From Sphingobacterium sp. N143 (GTDB taxonomy: Bacteria; Bacteroidota; Bacteroidia; Sphingobacteriales; Sphingobacteriaceae), in contig NZ_JACAIS010000001.1 in the NCBI RefSeq assembly GCF_030325625.1, forward strand, positions 558,001-622,000: 64,000 nt of DNA, written 5' to 3'. Shown one piece after another: positions 54,762 to 62,282 of this stretch. The notes under the pieces were generated by a model that ran no database searches, had not been told where the DNA came from, and saw nothing but the letters and a program-made list of their open reading frames with translations. How positions within the stretch are numbered: the stretch's first letter is position 1; each line of letters opens with the position of its first letter. Both the position numbers and the translations under genes were made by a program.

Positions 54762-56450
54762 ATGGCAAGTAATGTATATGATGCTATTGTCATCGGATCA
54801 GGGATCACAGGTGGCTGGGCAGCGAAAGAACTGACAGAAAGAGGCTTAAAAACCATCATGTTGGAACGTGGCCGGAATATTGAGCATATTAAGGATTATC
54901 CCTCTCCGAACAAAAATCCCTGGGAATTTCCGCATGGGGGTAGCATACCCCTTGACATCGCGAAAAATTACCTGCCTTATGGAGTTAAGAACAGATGGAT
55001 CACTGAAAGTAATGTTGATTTCTGGACCAATGAAAAGGAAAGTCCGTATACGGAGGTGAAACCTTTTAATTGGTTTAGGGGCTATCATGTAGGCGGACGT
55101 TCCTTAATGTGGGGACGGCAGAGTTACCGTTTTTCCGATCTGGATTTTGAAGCCAATATCAGGGATGGACATGGTATTGATTGGCCGATCCGCTACCGTG
55201 ATATAGCACCCTGGTATAGTCATGTTGAAAAGTTTGCCGGTATATCAGGCAACAGAGATGGAATTGCCGTTTTGCCCGATGGGGAGTTTATGCCGGCTAT
55301 GGAAATGAACATTGTAGAAAAGGACATGGCCGAGCGCCTCAAGAAATACTATGGTGGCAAACGACATTTTATCATTGGAAGAACTGCCAATATTACGGTC
55401 CCGCATCACGGTCGGGTGAATTGTCAATATCAAAATAAATGTGGGCTGGGATGTAATTTTGGGGCTTATTTCAGCACACAGTCTTCCACACTGCCCGCGG
55501 CCGTGAAGACTGGGAATCTGACCTTAAGACCCTTTTCTATCGTCAAGAGTATTATTTATGATAAGAATACTAAAAAAGCGCAAGGAGTGGAGATCCTGGA
55601 TGCCGAGACAAATAAGACCTACGAATATTTTGCAAAAGTTGTTTTCGTATGTGCTTCGACGCTTAATTCAACTTGGGTATTAATGAATTCAGCGACAGAT
55701 GTATGGGCTGGGGGGCTTGGGAGCAGCAGTGGTGAGTTAGGGCACAATCTCATGGATCATATGTTGAACAGTGGTGCCAGTGGGCGTGTGGAGGGCTATG
55801 AAGACAAATATATTTTTGGCCGTCGTGCGAATGGTTTATACGTGCCTCGATTTGCTAATGTGCCTGGAGATACAAAGAAGAGGGATTATATACGTGGATT
55901 TGGGTACCAAGGCGGAGCTTCCCGTGGACATTGGTCAGGGGAGGTGGACAACCAAAGTGTCGGTGGAGCATGGAAAGATGCCATATGCGAGCCGGGGTCA
56001 TGGAACATAGGCTTTAGCGCATTTGGCGAAATACTGCCATATCATGAGAACAAAGTTTCGCTGGATACCTCGACAAAAGATAAATGGGGACTACCTATTT
56101 TGGCTATGGACGCCGAGATCAAAGAAAATGAAAAGAAGATACGCATTGATGCGAGCAATGAAATGAAAGAAATGCTTGAATCTATTGGTGTGAAGGAAGT
56201 AAATACTTATGATAATGGCTTCAGCATGGGACAGGGCATTCATGAAATGGGCACTGCGCGCATGGGGCATGATCCCAAAACATCTGTATTAAATAAACAT
56301 AACCAGGTGTGGGATGCCACCAATGTTTTTGTGACCGATGGGGCATGTATGACATCGGCATCATGTGTCAATCCTTCATTGACCTATATGGCTTTAACGG
56401 CAAGGGCAGTAGATTATGCGGTAAGTGAATTGAAAAAGGGCAATATTTAG
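54762..56450 (+). CDS. GMC family oxidoreductase
   Basis: A 562-aa FAD-dependent oxidoreductase. FAD motif IGSGITGGWAAKEL at residues 11-24; second GMC region VGGRSLMWGRQSYRFSDLDF; C-terminal GTARMGHDPKTSVLN and FVTDGACMTSASCVNPSLT, where the catalytic His/Asn pair sits. No signal peptide is evident. Neighbours suggest oxidation of sugars or glycosides at C3, working with the divergent Gfo/Idh and TIM-barrel enzymes; this is inference from known gene sets. A small gamma subunit is not next to it. Confidence 0.88.
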   Translation: MASNVYDAIVIGSGITGGWAAKELTERGLKTIMLERGRNIEHIKDYPSPNKNPWEFPHGGSIPLDIAKNYLPYGVKNRWITESNVDFWTNEKESPYTEVKPFNWFRGYHVGGRSLMWGRQSYRFSDLDFEANIRDGHGIDWPIRYRDIAPWYSHVEKFAGISGNRDGIAVLPDGEFMPAMEMNIVEKDMAERLKKYYGGKRHFIIGRTANITVPHHGRVNCQYQNKCGLGCNFGAYFSTQSSTLPAAVKTGNLTLRPFSIVKSIIYDKNTKKAQGVEILDAETNKTYEYFAKVVFVCASTLNSTWVLMNSATDVWAGGLGSSSGELGHNLMDHMLNSGASGRVEGYEDKYIFGRRANGLYVPRFANVPGDTKKRDYIRGFGYQGGASRGHWSGEVDNQSVGGAWKDAICEPGSWNIGFSAFGEILPYHENKVSLDTSTKDKWGLPILAMDAEIKENEKKIRIDASNEMKEMLESIGVKEVNTYDNGFSMGQGIHEMGTARMGHDPKTSVLNKHNQVWDATNVFVTDGACMTSASCVNPSLTYMALTARAVDYAVSELKKGNI

Positions 56451-56530
56451 GGTAGGGCATGCCCAGGGCACGGTTTATGACTGGATTTCTCAACCATTAA
56501 TGGCAAATATGTATCTTTAACAAAAAGGCT

Positions 56531-57748
56531 ATGGATACACGACCTGATTTTCAGAACAAGGATCATCCTTCAGCACCCTATTGGCTGGATCGACTCCTTG
56601 TATTCTGTTATAAGGCGCTTGCATGGTTATTTTTGGGAATTTCTATTGGAGCTCTTATTGCCCAGGTCCAGGGATTTATGCCCATCTGGTTCTTTGTGAT
56701 CCATCTCTTCGGATCGATTGGTATGGGCTGGTTATTCATACGGTTATTTTTTCTGTATAACGACCGTAAACGGGTATCAATGACTGTCGTTCATGGAACA
56801 AGTAATGAAAGAGCTGCTGTAGCCCGTCTTGACGCACTTTATACGGGCGGTGTACGCATGCTGGAGGAACGTGATCTGATGATTCTTGAACTAACTGTAT
56901 TTCCAGTATATGGCATCCCTTATCAGACGACTATCAGCCAGTTTATGACAACTGCTGAAATTGACAAAGTGCAGGTAGCAGAAGCTGTTACTTTTTACGA
57001 AGATCCACAAGATCAGGGCTATGGTACTGTAGTTTCAGGATCACCAGTTGATGTAACCCGGTCGGACTTTAATACATTTCAGGCAGATAAAGTCTACCCC
57101 AAACGGCAAAGAACAGGGCTCTGGTTATTAATCGGACGCAGGCCAAATCTGTTTACACGAATGGCAAGTGCGGTACTGATCATCACGCTATTCAGCATCG
57201 GTTTTCTGTCACCCTATTGGATGACCGATAATGTAGTCTGGCTCGGTTTGAAAGTGCGCTATTTCCCCCAGAAATTGATTTTTCAGGACAAAGGTAACTT
57301 TAATCCTGTGGCATTTAGGAAATCCTATGATAGGGCCAGTCAATACATCGGGCAGCAGCGTATAGAGTCATGGCTTTTTTATAAGAGCTTCACACAGGTA
57401 ACCTTAGAACCGTCAGATAATCCCGGTTTTGTCGAAAGTGTGACTATCAGAGGCAATTCCGTGGGCTGGGGCTTCATGAAGATGCCACTGGATGATCAGG
57501 ACAGGATGTTTACGTTGGGATCAGCTCCTTATGACCTGCTCAAAAAAGCACTCGATGACGCTGCGACAGATCATGATATCGCGGATATTATGTACATCGG
57601 ATTTCGCAGGGGCATCCGTTGGGGTACACGTGATCGTCGCATCGCTCCAGATTATTCACGCAATTATGTGGATATTCATATCGTATTTGAGGGTGGAAAG
57701 GAATCGCTGCACTATAATGGAAAAACCGGCGAGCGATTGCCTAGGTAA
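56531..57748 (+). CDS. Membrane protein of unknown function
   Basis: A 405-aa protein. Two helices near the N-terminus (residues ~26-47 and ~52-75), a soluble region with VHGTSNERAAVARLDALYTGG, a third helix near 212-232 (MASAVLIITLFSIGFLS), and a C-terminal soluble domain (~235-405). I do not recognise a family or catalytic motif. It is 80 bases after GMC on the same strand without a clear terminator, so it may be read from the same transcript. Confidence 0.7.
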   Translation: MDTRPDFQNKDHPSAPYWLDRLLVFCYKALAWLFLGISIGALIAQVQGFMPIWFFVIHLFGSIGMGWLFIRLFFLYNDRKRVSMTVVHGTSNERAAVARLDALYTGGVRMLEERDLMILELTVFPVYGIPYQTTISQFMTTAEIDKVQVAEAVTFYEDPQDQGYGTVVSGSPVDVTRSDFNTFQADKVYPKRQRTGLWLLIGRRPNLFTRMASAVLIITLFSIGFLSPYWMTDNVVWLGLKVRYFPQKLIFQDKGNFNPVAFRKSYDRASQYIGQQRIESWLFYKSFTQVTLEPSDNPGFVESVTIRGNSVGWGFMKMPLDDQDRMFTLGSAPYDLLKKALDDAATDHDIADIMYIGFRRGIRWGTRDRRIAPDYSRNYVDIHIVFEGGKESLHYNGKTGERLPR

Positions 57749-57830
57749 GTAAAAGTTGGGGTTTCACTAGGGAATACTAGCTAAGGACGCGGGGGAAGCT
57801 GATCACGCAATCATTGAGCTGATTTTCATG

Positions 57831-57860
57831 TTGTACTTATAAAAATAATATATATATTTG
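57831..57860 (+). promoter_or_regulatory. Bacteroidota-type promoter in the PhyH upstream region
   Basis: TTG at 57831-57833 and TATATTTG at 57853-57860 stand 19 bases apart. The PhyH start is 175 bases further, so a long leader or a small RNA is implied. A second -7 match, TAATTTTG at 57943-57950, has no -33 partner. No other feature was seen between 57749 and 58035. Confidence 0.5.
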
Positions 57861-58035
57861 TTAAATGAGAATGACCGTGATGTTATAAAATCCTTTCTGT
57901 GCTTGGTTCTTAAGCATGATACGGTGTATGATTCGCACTGTATAATTTTGTATTGTTTAAATTTTAGGAATAATCTGAACGATTTGGCGAACAGGTAACT
58001 GTTGTTCCGTCCAGTCGTTTTACAATTTAAAAATT

Positions 58036-58824
58036 ATGTCGAAAATACTAGGAAAAAAGGAAATAGAACAGTTTATTATCCACGGTTATGTTCGTATTGA
58101 CAATGCATTTTCACAAGAAATTGCCGATGAGGTTTTAGCGGTTCTATGGAATGATTTGCCCTGTGATAGGTTTGATCCTGCCACCTGGACAGCGCCAGTG
58201 ATCCGTTTGGGGATGTATACAGATGAACCTTTTGTGGAATCGTTAAATAGCAAAAAACTACATTTAATTTTTAACCAATTGGTTGGTGAAAATAAATGGA
58301 TTCCTTGTCGGAATGTGGGTACATTCCCAGTGAGATTCCCGGCTATTGAACCGCCTAATGATACGGGCAAACACGTTGATGCAAGTTTCGCGGGCAATGA
58401 ACCTGCTAATTTTTTAGAATGGTGTATCAATCTCAAATCAAAAGCACGAGCTTTACTAATGCTTGTGCTGTATTCAGATGTCAGCGAAAATGATGCACCC
58501 ACGGTTATATATGAGGGTTCTCATATGGATGTTGCAAAGCTTTTATCCAAAGAAGGGGATTGGGGGCTTTCATTTATGGAACTCGCGGGCCGTCTGGACA
58601 ACCTACCCAAGAAAAAGGAAGTCTATGCAACAGGTAAAGCAGGAACAATTTATTTATGTCATCCATTTTTAGTTCATTCTGCCCAACCACATCGTGGGAC
58701 CATGCCCAAATTTATGGCACAACCGCCCTTGCTGTTAAAGGGGGAACTGTCTATTTCAGGTTCTGAGTCGGGGTATGCCCCAGTTGAACGGGCCATTCGT
58801 TTGGCATTAGACCTGTCAAACTAA
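58036..58824 (+). CDS. Phytanoyl-CoA dioxygenase (PhyH) family protein
   Basis: A 262-aa Fe(II)/2-oxoglutarate oxygenase. The metal triad is H113-x-D115 (GKHVDASF) and H214 (HPFLVHSAQPHRG), with R220 as the 2-oxoglutarate ligand, so the active site looks complete. Members hydroxylate diverse small molecules; the substrate here is unknown. It stands alone after a long leader. Confidence 0.87.
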   Translation: MSKILGKKEIEQFIIHGYVRIDNAFSQEIADEVLAVLWNDLPCDRFDPATWTAPVIRLGMYTDEPFVESLNSKKLHLIFNQLVGENKWIPCRNVGTFPVRFPAIEPPNDTGKHVDASFAGNEPANFLEWCINLKSKARALLMLVLYSDVSENDAPTVIYEGSHMDVAKLLSKEGDWGLSFMELAGRLDNLPKKKEVYATGKAGTIYLCHPFLVHSAQPHRGTMPKFMAQPPLLLKGELSISGSESGYAPVERAIRLALDLSN

Positions 58825-58833
58825 ATTTCACAT

Positions 58834-58862
58834 ACAAGAGGTTGCTGGATGTAACCTCTTGT
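58834..58862 (+). terminator. Weak terminator-like hairpin after PhyH
   Basis: Stem ACAAGAGGTT (58834-58843) with 58853-58862, 9-base loop, 10 bases after the stop. There is no T run, so termination is uncertain. Confidence 0.35.
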
Positions 58863-59013
58863 TAGGAACATTGTATGCCTTTCAAATCTTGTTCTGTTTA
58901 TTTTTCCGTCAGTTCACGGAGATTTGGTCATTTTTTAACCATAATCTTCTCCAGTACTTAGCAGGAGCAGAATGTATGTAGAATGTTTGTATATTTAACC
59001 CTAAATTTTGATT

Positions 59014-59997
59014 ATGCGATTGATTGTACTTTTTATTTTGGTAAGTTCATTCACCATGCTGAGGGCACAGCATTTGATTCCATTTAATAAAAATGGAAAA
59101 TATGGACTTTGCGACATCAACGGAAATATAAAAGTTGAACCTCAATATAACTATCTTTCATTTTTTAATGAAAAGGTAAAGGGCTACAGTATAGAGAGCG
59201 AGGGGCTGTTTGGACTGATGGGCGTTAATTTGCAGGTGGTTATTCCCCCTATGGCAGATCAACCTATTTTTGCCAGCGGGGATCACCTGATCGTAAAAAA
59301 GGGCAATGAATTGATATATTACGATAACGATTATAAAGAGGTTGAGCGGAGGGAGTTAAATCCGGTAGGACAAGAAAGCGGTCTTGTATATCCGGCTGAA
59401 TATCCATCGCAATTGGGATATACACGGGAAGAAGTACTTGAGTTGTTCAAGGAAAAGTATGGAAATGTATACAAGTCCGTAAGACTGAACGTATTTTCTG
59501 CAAACAGTGCATATTTTCAGATCGAATCGCTTTCGGAAGGAACAAGAAAGAATGAGGGATTATTTCTGCCAAAGACAAAAACGTTGTTACGAAATGACGA
59601 GCAGATAAGTTATCAGTCCGCAGTCTGGATACCTTCGAAAAATTGTTATTATATCAGTATAACCCAAGCAGGTAATAACAAAGGAATTATTACAGAAGCA
59701 GGGCAGACCGTTTTTGAACCAAAACAGTATACCTATCTTGCTGTTATGCCTCAGTTTATCGCTTATACTGAATCGGAAACCGCTGCTAAAACAATCGCTT
59801 ATTATTATATTATTCATTCTGGGAAATCGCTCAAAAATGAGTTTTCAAATTTTAGGCATTCAACAACCTTATCAAATCAAGGAAAAGAATTTGAGGTTTT
59901 TACAGCTGTCATCGAAAATCCAGATCTGCATCAGACAGAGCAGGTTTATATTGGTGAAAATGGAATGAAATACTACGATCTTGATTTCGTTAAATAA
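59014..59997 (+). CDS. WG-repeat exported protein
   Basis: A 327-aa protein with signal peptide (residues 1-19, FILVSSFTMLRA then Q). At least two WG/KWG-type repeats follow (FNKNGKYGLCDINGNIKVEP, then EGLFGLMGVNLQVVIPP), and a late one (NKGIITEAGQTVFEP). Such repeats are structural and common in Bacteroidota. The ATG at 59014 is preferred to an in-frame TTG at 59008. Its last 8 bases overlap the end of the convergent GNAT gene. Confidence 0.75.
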   Translation: MRLIVLFILVSSFTMLRAQHLIPFNKNGKYGLCDINGNIKVEPQYNYLSFFNEKVKGYSIESEGLFGLMGVNLQVVIPPMADQPIFASGDHLIVKKGNELIYYDNDYKEVERRELNPVGQESGLVYPAEYPSQLGYTREEVLELFKEKYGNVYKSVRLNVFSANSAYFQIESLSEGTRKNEGLFLPKTKTLLRNDEQISYQSAVWIPSKNCYYISITQAGNNKGIITEAGQTVFEPKQYTYLAVMPQFIAYTESETAAKTIAYYYIIHSGKSLKNEFSNFRHSTTLSNQGKEFEVFTAVIENPDLHQTEQVYIGENGMKYYDLDFVK

Positions 59998-60547
59998 GTT
60001 CAGGAGGAATCATGCTGTTATTTGTGGATAGATCCAGTTCCAAAAGTGCTACGGCTAGATTTCTGTTCTGGATGGGTAGATCAGGTTCATTTCCTGTTTT
60101 GTGATTTCCAACAAATTCGAAGCCAAATGATCGGTAATAAGCAATGATTTTCCTGTTATCAGCCCAGGTATCCATCCGTATATACTTCAGGTTGTTTCGT
60201 ATACCGTACAGTTTACTCCAGTGGAGGACCTTGGCAAATTGTTTTTGTCCTTTGAAATCGGGATTTACGACTATCCTGTGCAAATAGATAGCATCTCCTT
60301 TATCTCTTTCCTGCCAGATAAAAGGATCGCTAAGCTGTATGGAGAAAACACATAAAAGATCACCATGCTGCACAATCTTATATTGAAGACCATTGTTGAT
60401 GTCCTTTTGTACGCCCTTTTCATCGATCTTTTCCCATACTTTGTATCCGTTTTTTCCTTGCAATTGCATAGCTTTTCGGAAAAGTTCGATCACCTTATTC
60501 CAGTCATTGTGAGTCGTGTTGCTAATATGAAAATCGTTCACTTCCAT
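59990..60547 (-). CDS. GNAT family N-acetyltransferase
   Basis: A 185-aa acetyl-CoA-dependent acyltransferase. The GNAT motif A region is YLHRIVVNPDFKGQKQFAKV and motif B is RMDTWADNRKIIAYYRSFGF. The start codon directly abuts the stop of the MarR-GNAT gene upstream, so the two are one operon. The substrate is unknown. Confidence 0.85.
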   Translation of the reverse strand: MEVNDFHISNTTHNDWNKVIELFRKAMQLQGKNGYKVWEKIDEKGVQKDINNGLQYKIVQHGDLLCVFSIQLSDPFIWQERDKGDAIYLHRIVVNPDFKGQKQFAKVLHWSKLYGIRNNLKYIRMDTWADNRKIIAYYRSFGFEFVGNHKTGNEPDLPIQNRNLAVALLELDLSTNNSMIPPELI

Positions 60548-61516
60548 TTAATCTTTTTTATTTAATACCAGTTCCATTTGAATATTGCAGCGCTTATAAG
60601 GTGTGGGATGGCCTACTATTTTCTGAAAGCCCAGTTTATGGTATAAATTGATGGCAGCTTTCAGTATAGTATTGCTTTCCAAGTAAATTTTTGATGCGCC
60701 CATTTCTTTCGCTGAAGAGATAATGGCCTGGCCTAATAACCAACCAATGTTTTTCCCCTGTGCGGTAGGTGAAACAGCCATTTTTGCCATTTCATAATCA
60801 TACTGAGCATCTTCCATTTTGATCAAGGCACAAACCCCTACAGGTTCACCATGGTACAGAGCGACTAATATTTTTCCACCTTTTTGTATTATATATTCTT
60901 CAGGATTGTCCAATGCTTTGTGATCAGTTTCTTCCAGCTCAAAGTAGGTCGAAATCCATTCTTCATTGAGCGATTTAAAAATAGGCTGATAGTGGGATTG
61001 ATATTCCACAAGCTTTACATGCTTACTTTCACGGACCTTCTTTTGTTCAAGTACTCTTTTAAGTAGCGACTTTTGTTCCAACAAAAATTCCCATTCGGCA
61101 ACAGCTTCCCAGAGATTATGGGTAGCCTCGGCAATGATACCGTCAATGGCCATTTCAATATCGTTGCATTGGATCCTGATCTTTTCCGTTAGTGAAGTCC
61201 CCTTATCGGTTAAGCCAACGATATTCCTTCGCTTGTCTTTGGATTTAAGATTATCTTTTACCAATCCAGCTTTAGCCATTTCCTTGATAATTTTGGTGAC
61301 TGAAGGTTGTGAATGCCCAATTTCGTTTGCTATTGCAGTGATCGTTTTCTCACCATCCTTTGAGAGTAAAAAGAACACAGGAAACCATTTGGGCGAAAAA
61401 CCATCCATACTATATTGTCTATATAACTGACTAGCATCGTCAGTGAGTTGGGATGTCATTAGACGTAACCTGCTTCCTAATGCAACTTTACCTGTTCTTT
61501 CAAATATTTCTGCCAT
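60548..61516 (-). CDS. MarR-type regulator fused to a GNAT acetyltransferase
   Basis: A 322-aa two-domain protein. Residues ~1-150 are a MarR winged helix (FLLSKDGEKTITAIANEIGH, SQPSVTKIIKEMAKAGLV, then KDKRRNIVGLTDKGTSL). Residues ~155-320 are a GNAT domain (MAVSPTAQGKNIGWLLGQAI, NLYHKLGFQKIVGHPTPYKR). First gene of a two-gene operon with another GNAT. A perfect palindrome sits just upstream of its start, which suggests autoregulation. Confidence 0.92.
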   Translation of the reverse strand: MAEIFERTGKVALGSRLRLMTSQLTDDASQLYRQYSMDGFSPKWFPVFFLLSKDGEKTITAIANEIGHSQPSVTKIIKEMAKAGLVKDNLKSKDKRRNIVGLTDKGTSLTEKIRIQCNDIEMAIDGIIAEATHNLWEAVAEWEFLLEQKSLLKRVLEQKKVRESKHVKLVEYQSHYQPIFKSLNEEWISTYFELEETDHKALDNPEEYIIQKGGKILVALYHGEPVGVCALIKMEDAQYDYEMAKMAVSPTAQGKNIGWLLGQAIISSAKEMGASKIYLESNTILKAAINLYHKLGFQKIVGHPTPYKRCNIQMELVLNKKD

Positions 61517-61524
61517 AATATAAT

Positions 61525-61550
61525 TATTTACATAACTAATTATGTAAATA
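61525..61550. promoter_or_regulatory. Operator palindrome upstream of the MarR-GNAT gene
   Basis: Arms TATTTACATAA (61525-61535) and TTATGTAAATA (61540-61550) form an 11-bp perfect inverted repeat with a 4-base spacer. It starts 9 bases upstream of the ATG, a place where a dimeric MarR protein would block transcription. Confidence 0.65.
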
Positions 61551-61853
61551 TAAGAAGTTTATATTATATAGCATAACTTATCCTTGGGATTTTATGCTGG
61601 GCGATGAGAATGGTTTTCGCTACGTTGAGATTTTGCTGCAGTAGTGAATTTCTTAAAGCTGGCCTTGTGATGTTATACCTATAATAGTAATAAGTCACCA
61701 ATTATAGCTGTTTTATGTAGGCATTATGTAGGTATTATGTATCTTTTATTTAGGTGATTACTTATACATATTATATGGATAATTGTCTAGTTATAGATAT
61801 AGTATCCTTACTATAATCTTAGAAGAAAGGCATACCAAAGAAACATTTTTGTG
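61551..61853. other. AT-rich intergenic region, no gene seen
   Basis: The stretch contains short direct repeats GTAGGCATTAT and GTAGGTATTAT (around 61717-61740) and a poor long-range inverted repeat (AATAAGTCACC near 61688 with GGTGATTACTT near 61754). No gene, promoter or known RNA is recognisable. Confidence 0.4.
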
Positions 61854-61953
61854 CCTCGATCGGACCCGGCGACGCTTCTTTCGAATCCGGATGCTGTTAA
61901 ACAAGAAAAGCTAATCTTTCGATTAGCTTTTCTTTTGTGATCCCGCTGGGATT
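61854..61953. repeat. Direct repeat copy 1 (tRNA-Lys 3' end and terminator remnant)
   Basis: About 100 bases nearly identical to 61993-62094. It contains the hairpin AAGAAAAGCTAATC (61903-61916) with 61921-61934 and, at 61939-61953, the 15 bases GATCCCGCTGGGATT of the tRNA-Lys 3' end. The tRNA sequence stops there; the rest of a tRNA is missing. Confidence 0.85.
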
Positions 61954-61992
61954 GGCTCAGCCCCGCAACTCCCGCGCATATCCCTGAGCCTC

Positions 61993-62094
61993 CCTCGGAT
62001 CGAACCCGGCCGACGCTTCTTTCGAATCCGGATACTGTTAAACAAGAAAAGCTAATCTTTCGATTAGCTTTTCTTTTGTGATCCCGCTGGGATT
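61993..62094. repeat. Direct repeat copy 2 (tRNA-Lys 3' end and terminator)
   Basis: The functional copy, merging into the tRNA-Lys gene. It differs from copy 1 by a few substitutions and single-base indels in the first 25 bases. Between the copies, 61954-61990, a GC-rich spacer has arms GGCTCAG (61954-61960) and CTGAGCC (61984-61990). Confidence 0.85.
62044..62075 (-). terminator. Intrinsic terminator of tRNA-Lys
   Basis: Stem AAGAAAAGCTAATC (62044-62057) with 62062-62075, loop TTTC. Read on the minus strand it follows the tRNA by 3 bases and ends in a T-rich tail. Confidence 0.8.
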
Positions 62095-62151
62095 CGAACC
62101 CAGGACCCATACATTAAAAGTGTATTGCTCTACCAGCTGAGCTACGGAATC
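62079..62151 (-). tRNA. tRNA-Lys (anticodon UUU)
   Basis: A 73-nt tRNA on the minus strand. Acceptor GATTCCG pairs with CGGGATC (one G-T), D arm AGCTCAGCTGGTAGAGC, anticodon stem ATACA/TGTAT with loop CTTTTAA giving TTT, T arm CTGGGTTCGAATCCCAG. CCA is not encoded (CAA follows the discriminator A). Confidence 0.95.
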
Positions 62152-62282
62152 TTACTTCTTTTTTAAACTTTCGTTCCTTGTTTGAAGTGATGCAAAAATA
62201 GGGCTTTACAGTCGCTCCTGCAAATATTTTTGCCCTAAAATTGTTGATGAAGCTCTAAAAAGCTGATTCTAAGTCTAAAAAA

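Noticed and set aside
61954..61990. Possible second tRNA between the two direct repeats
   Set aside because: The spacer has no cloverleaf, only a 7-bp inverted repeat, and the tRNA match stops after 15 bases.
61811..62110. 99-codon frame on the minus strand with two similar repeats
   Set aside because: It is the translation of the tRNA-Lys 3' end, its terminator and their duplicate; the repeats in the peptide only mirror the DNA repeat.
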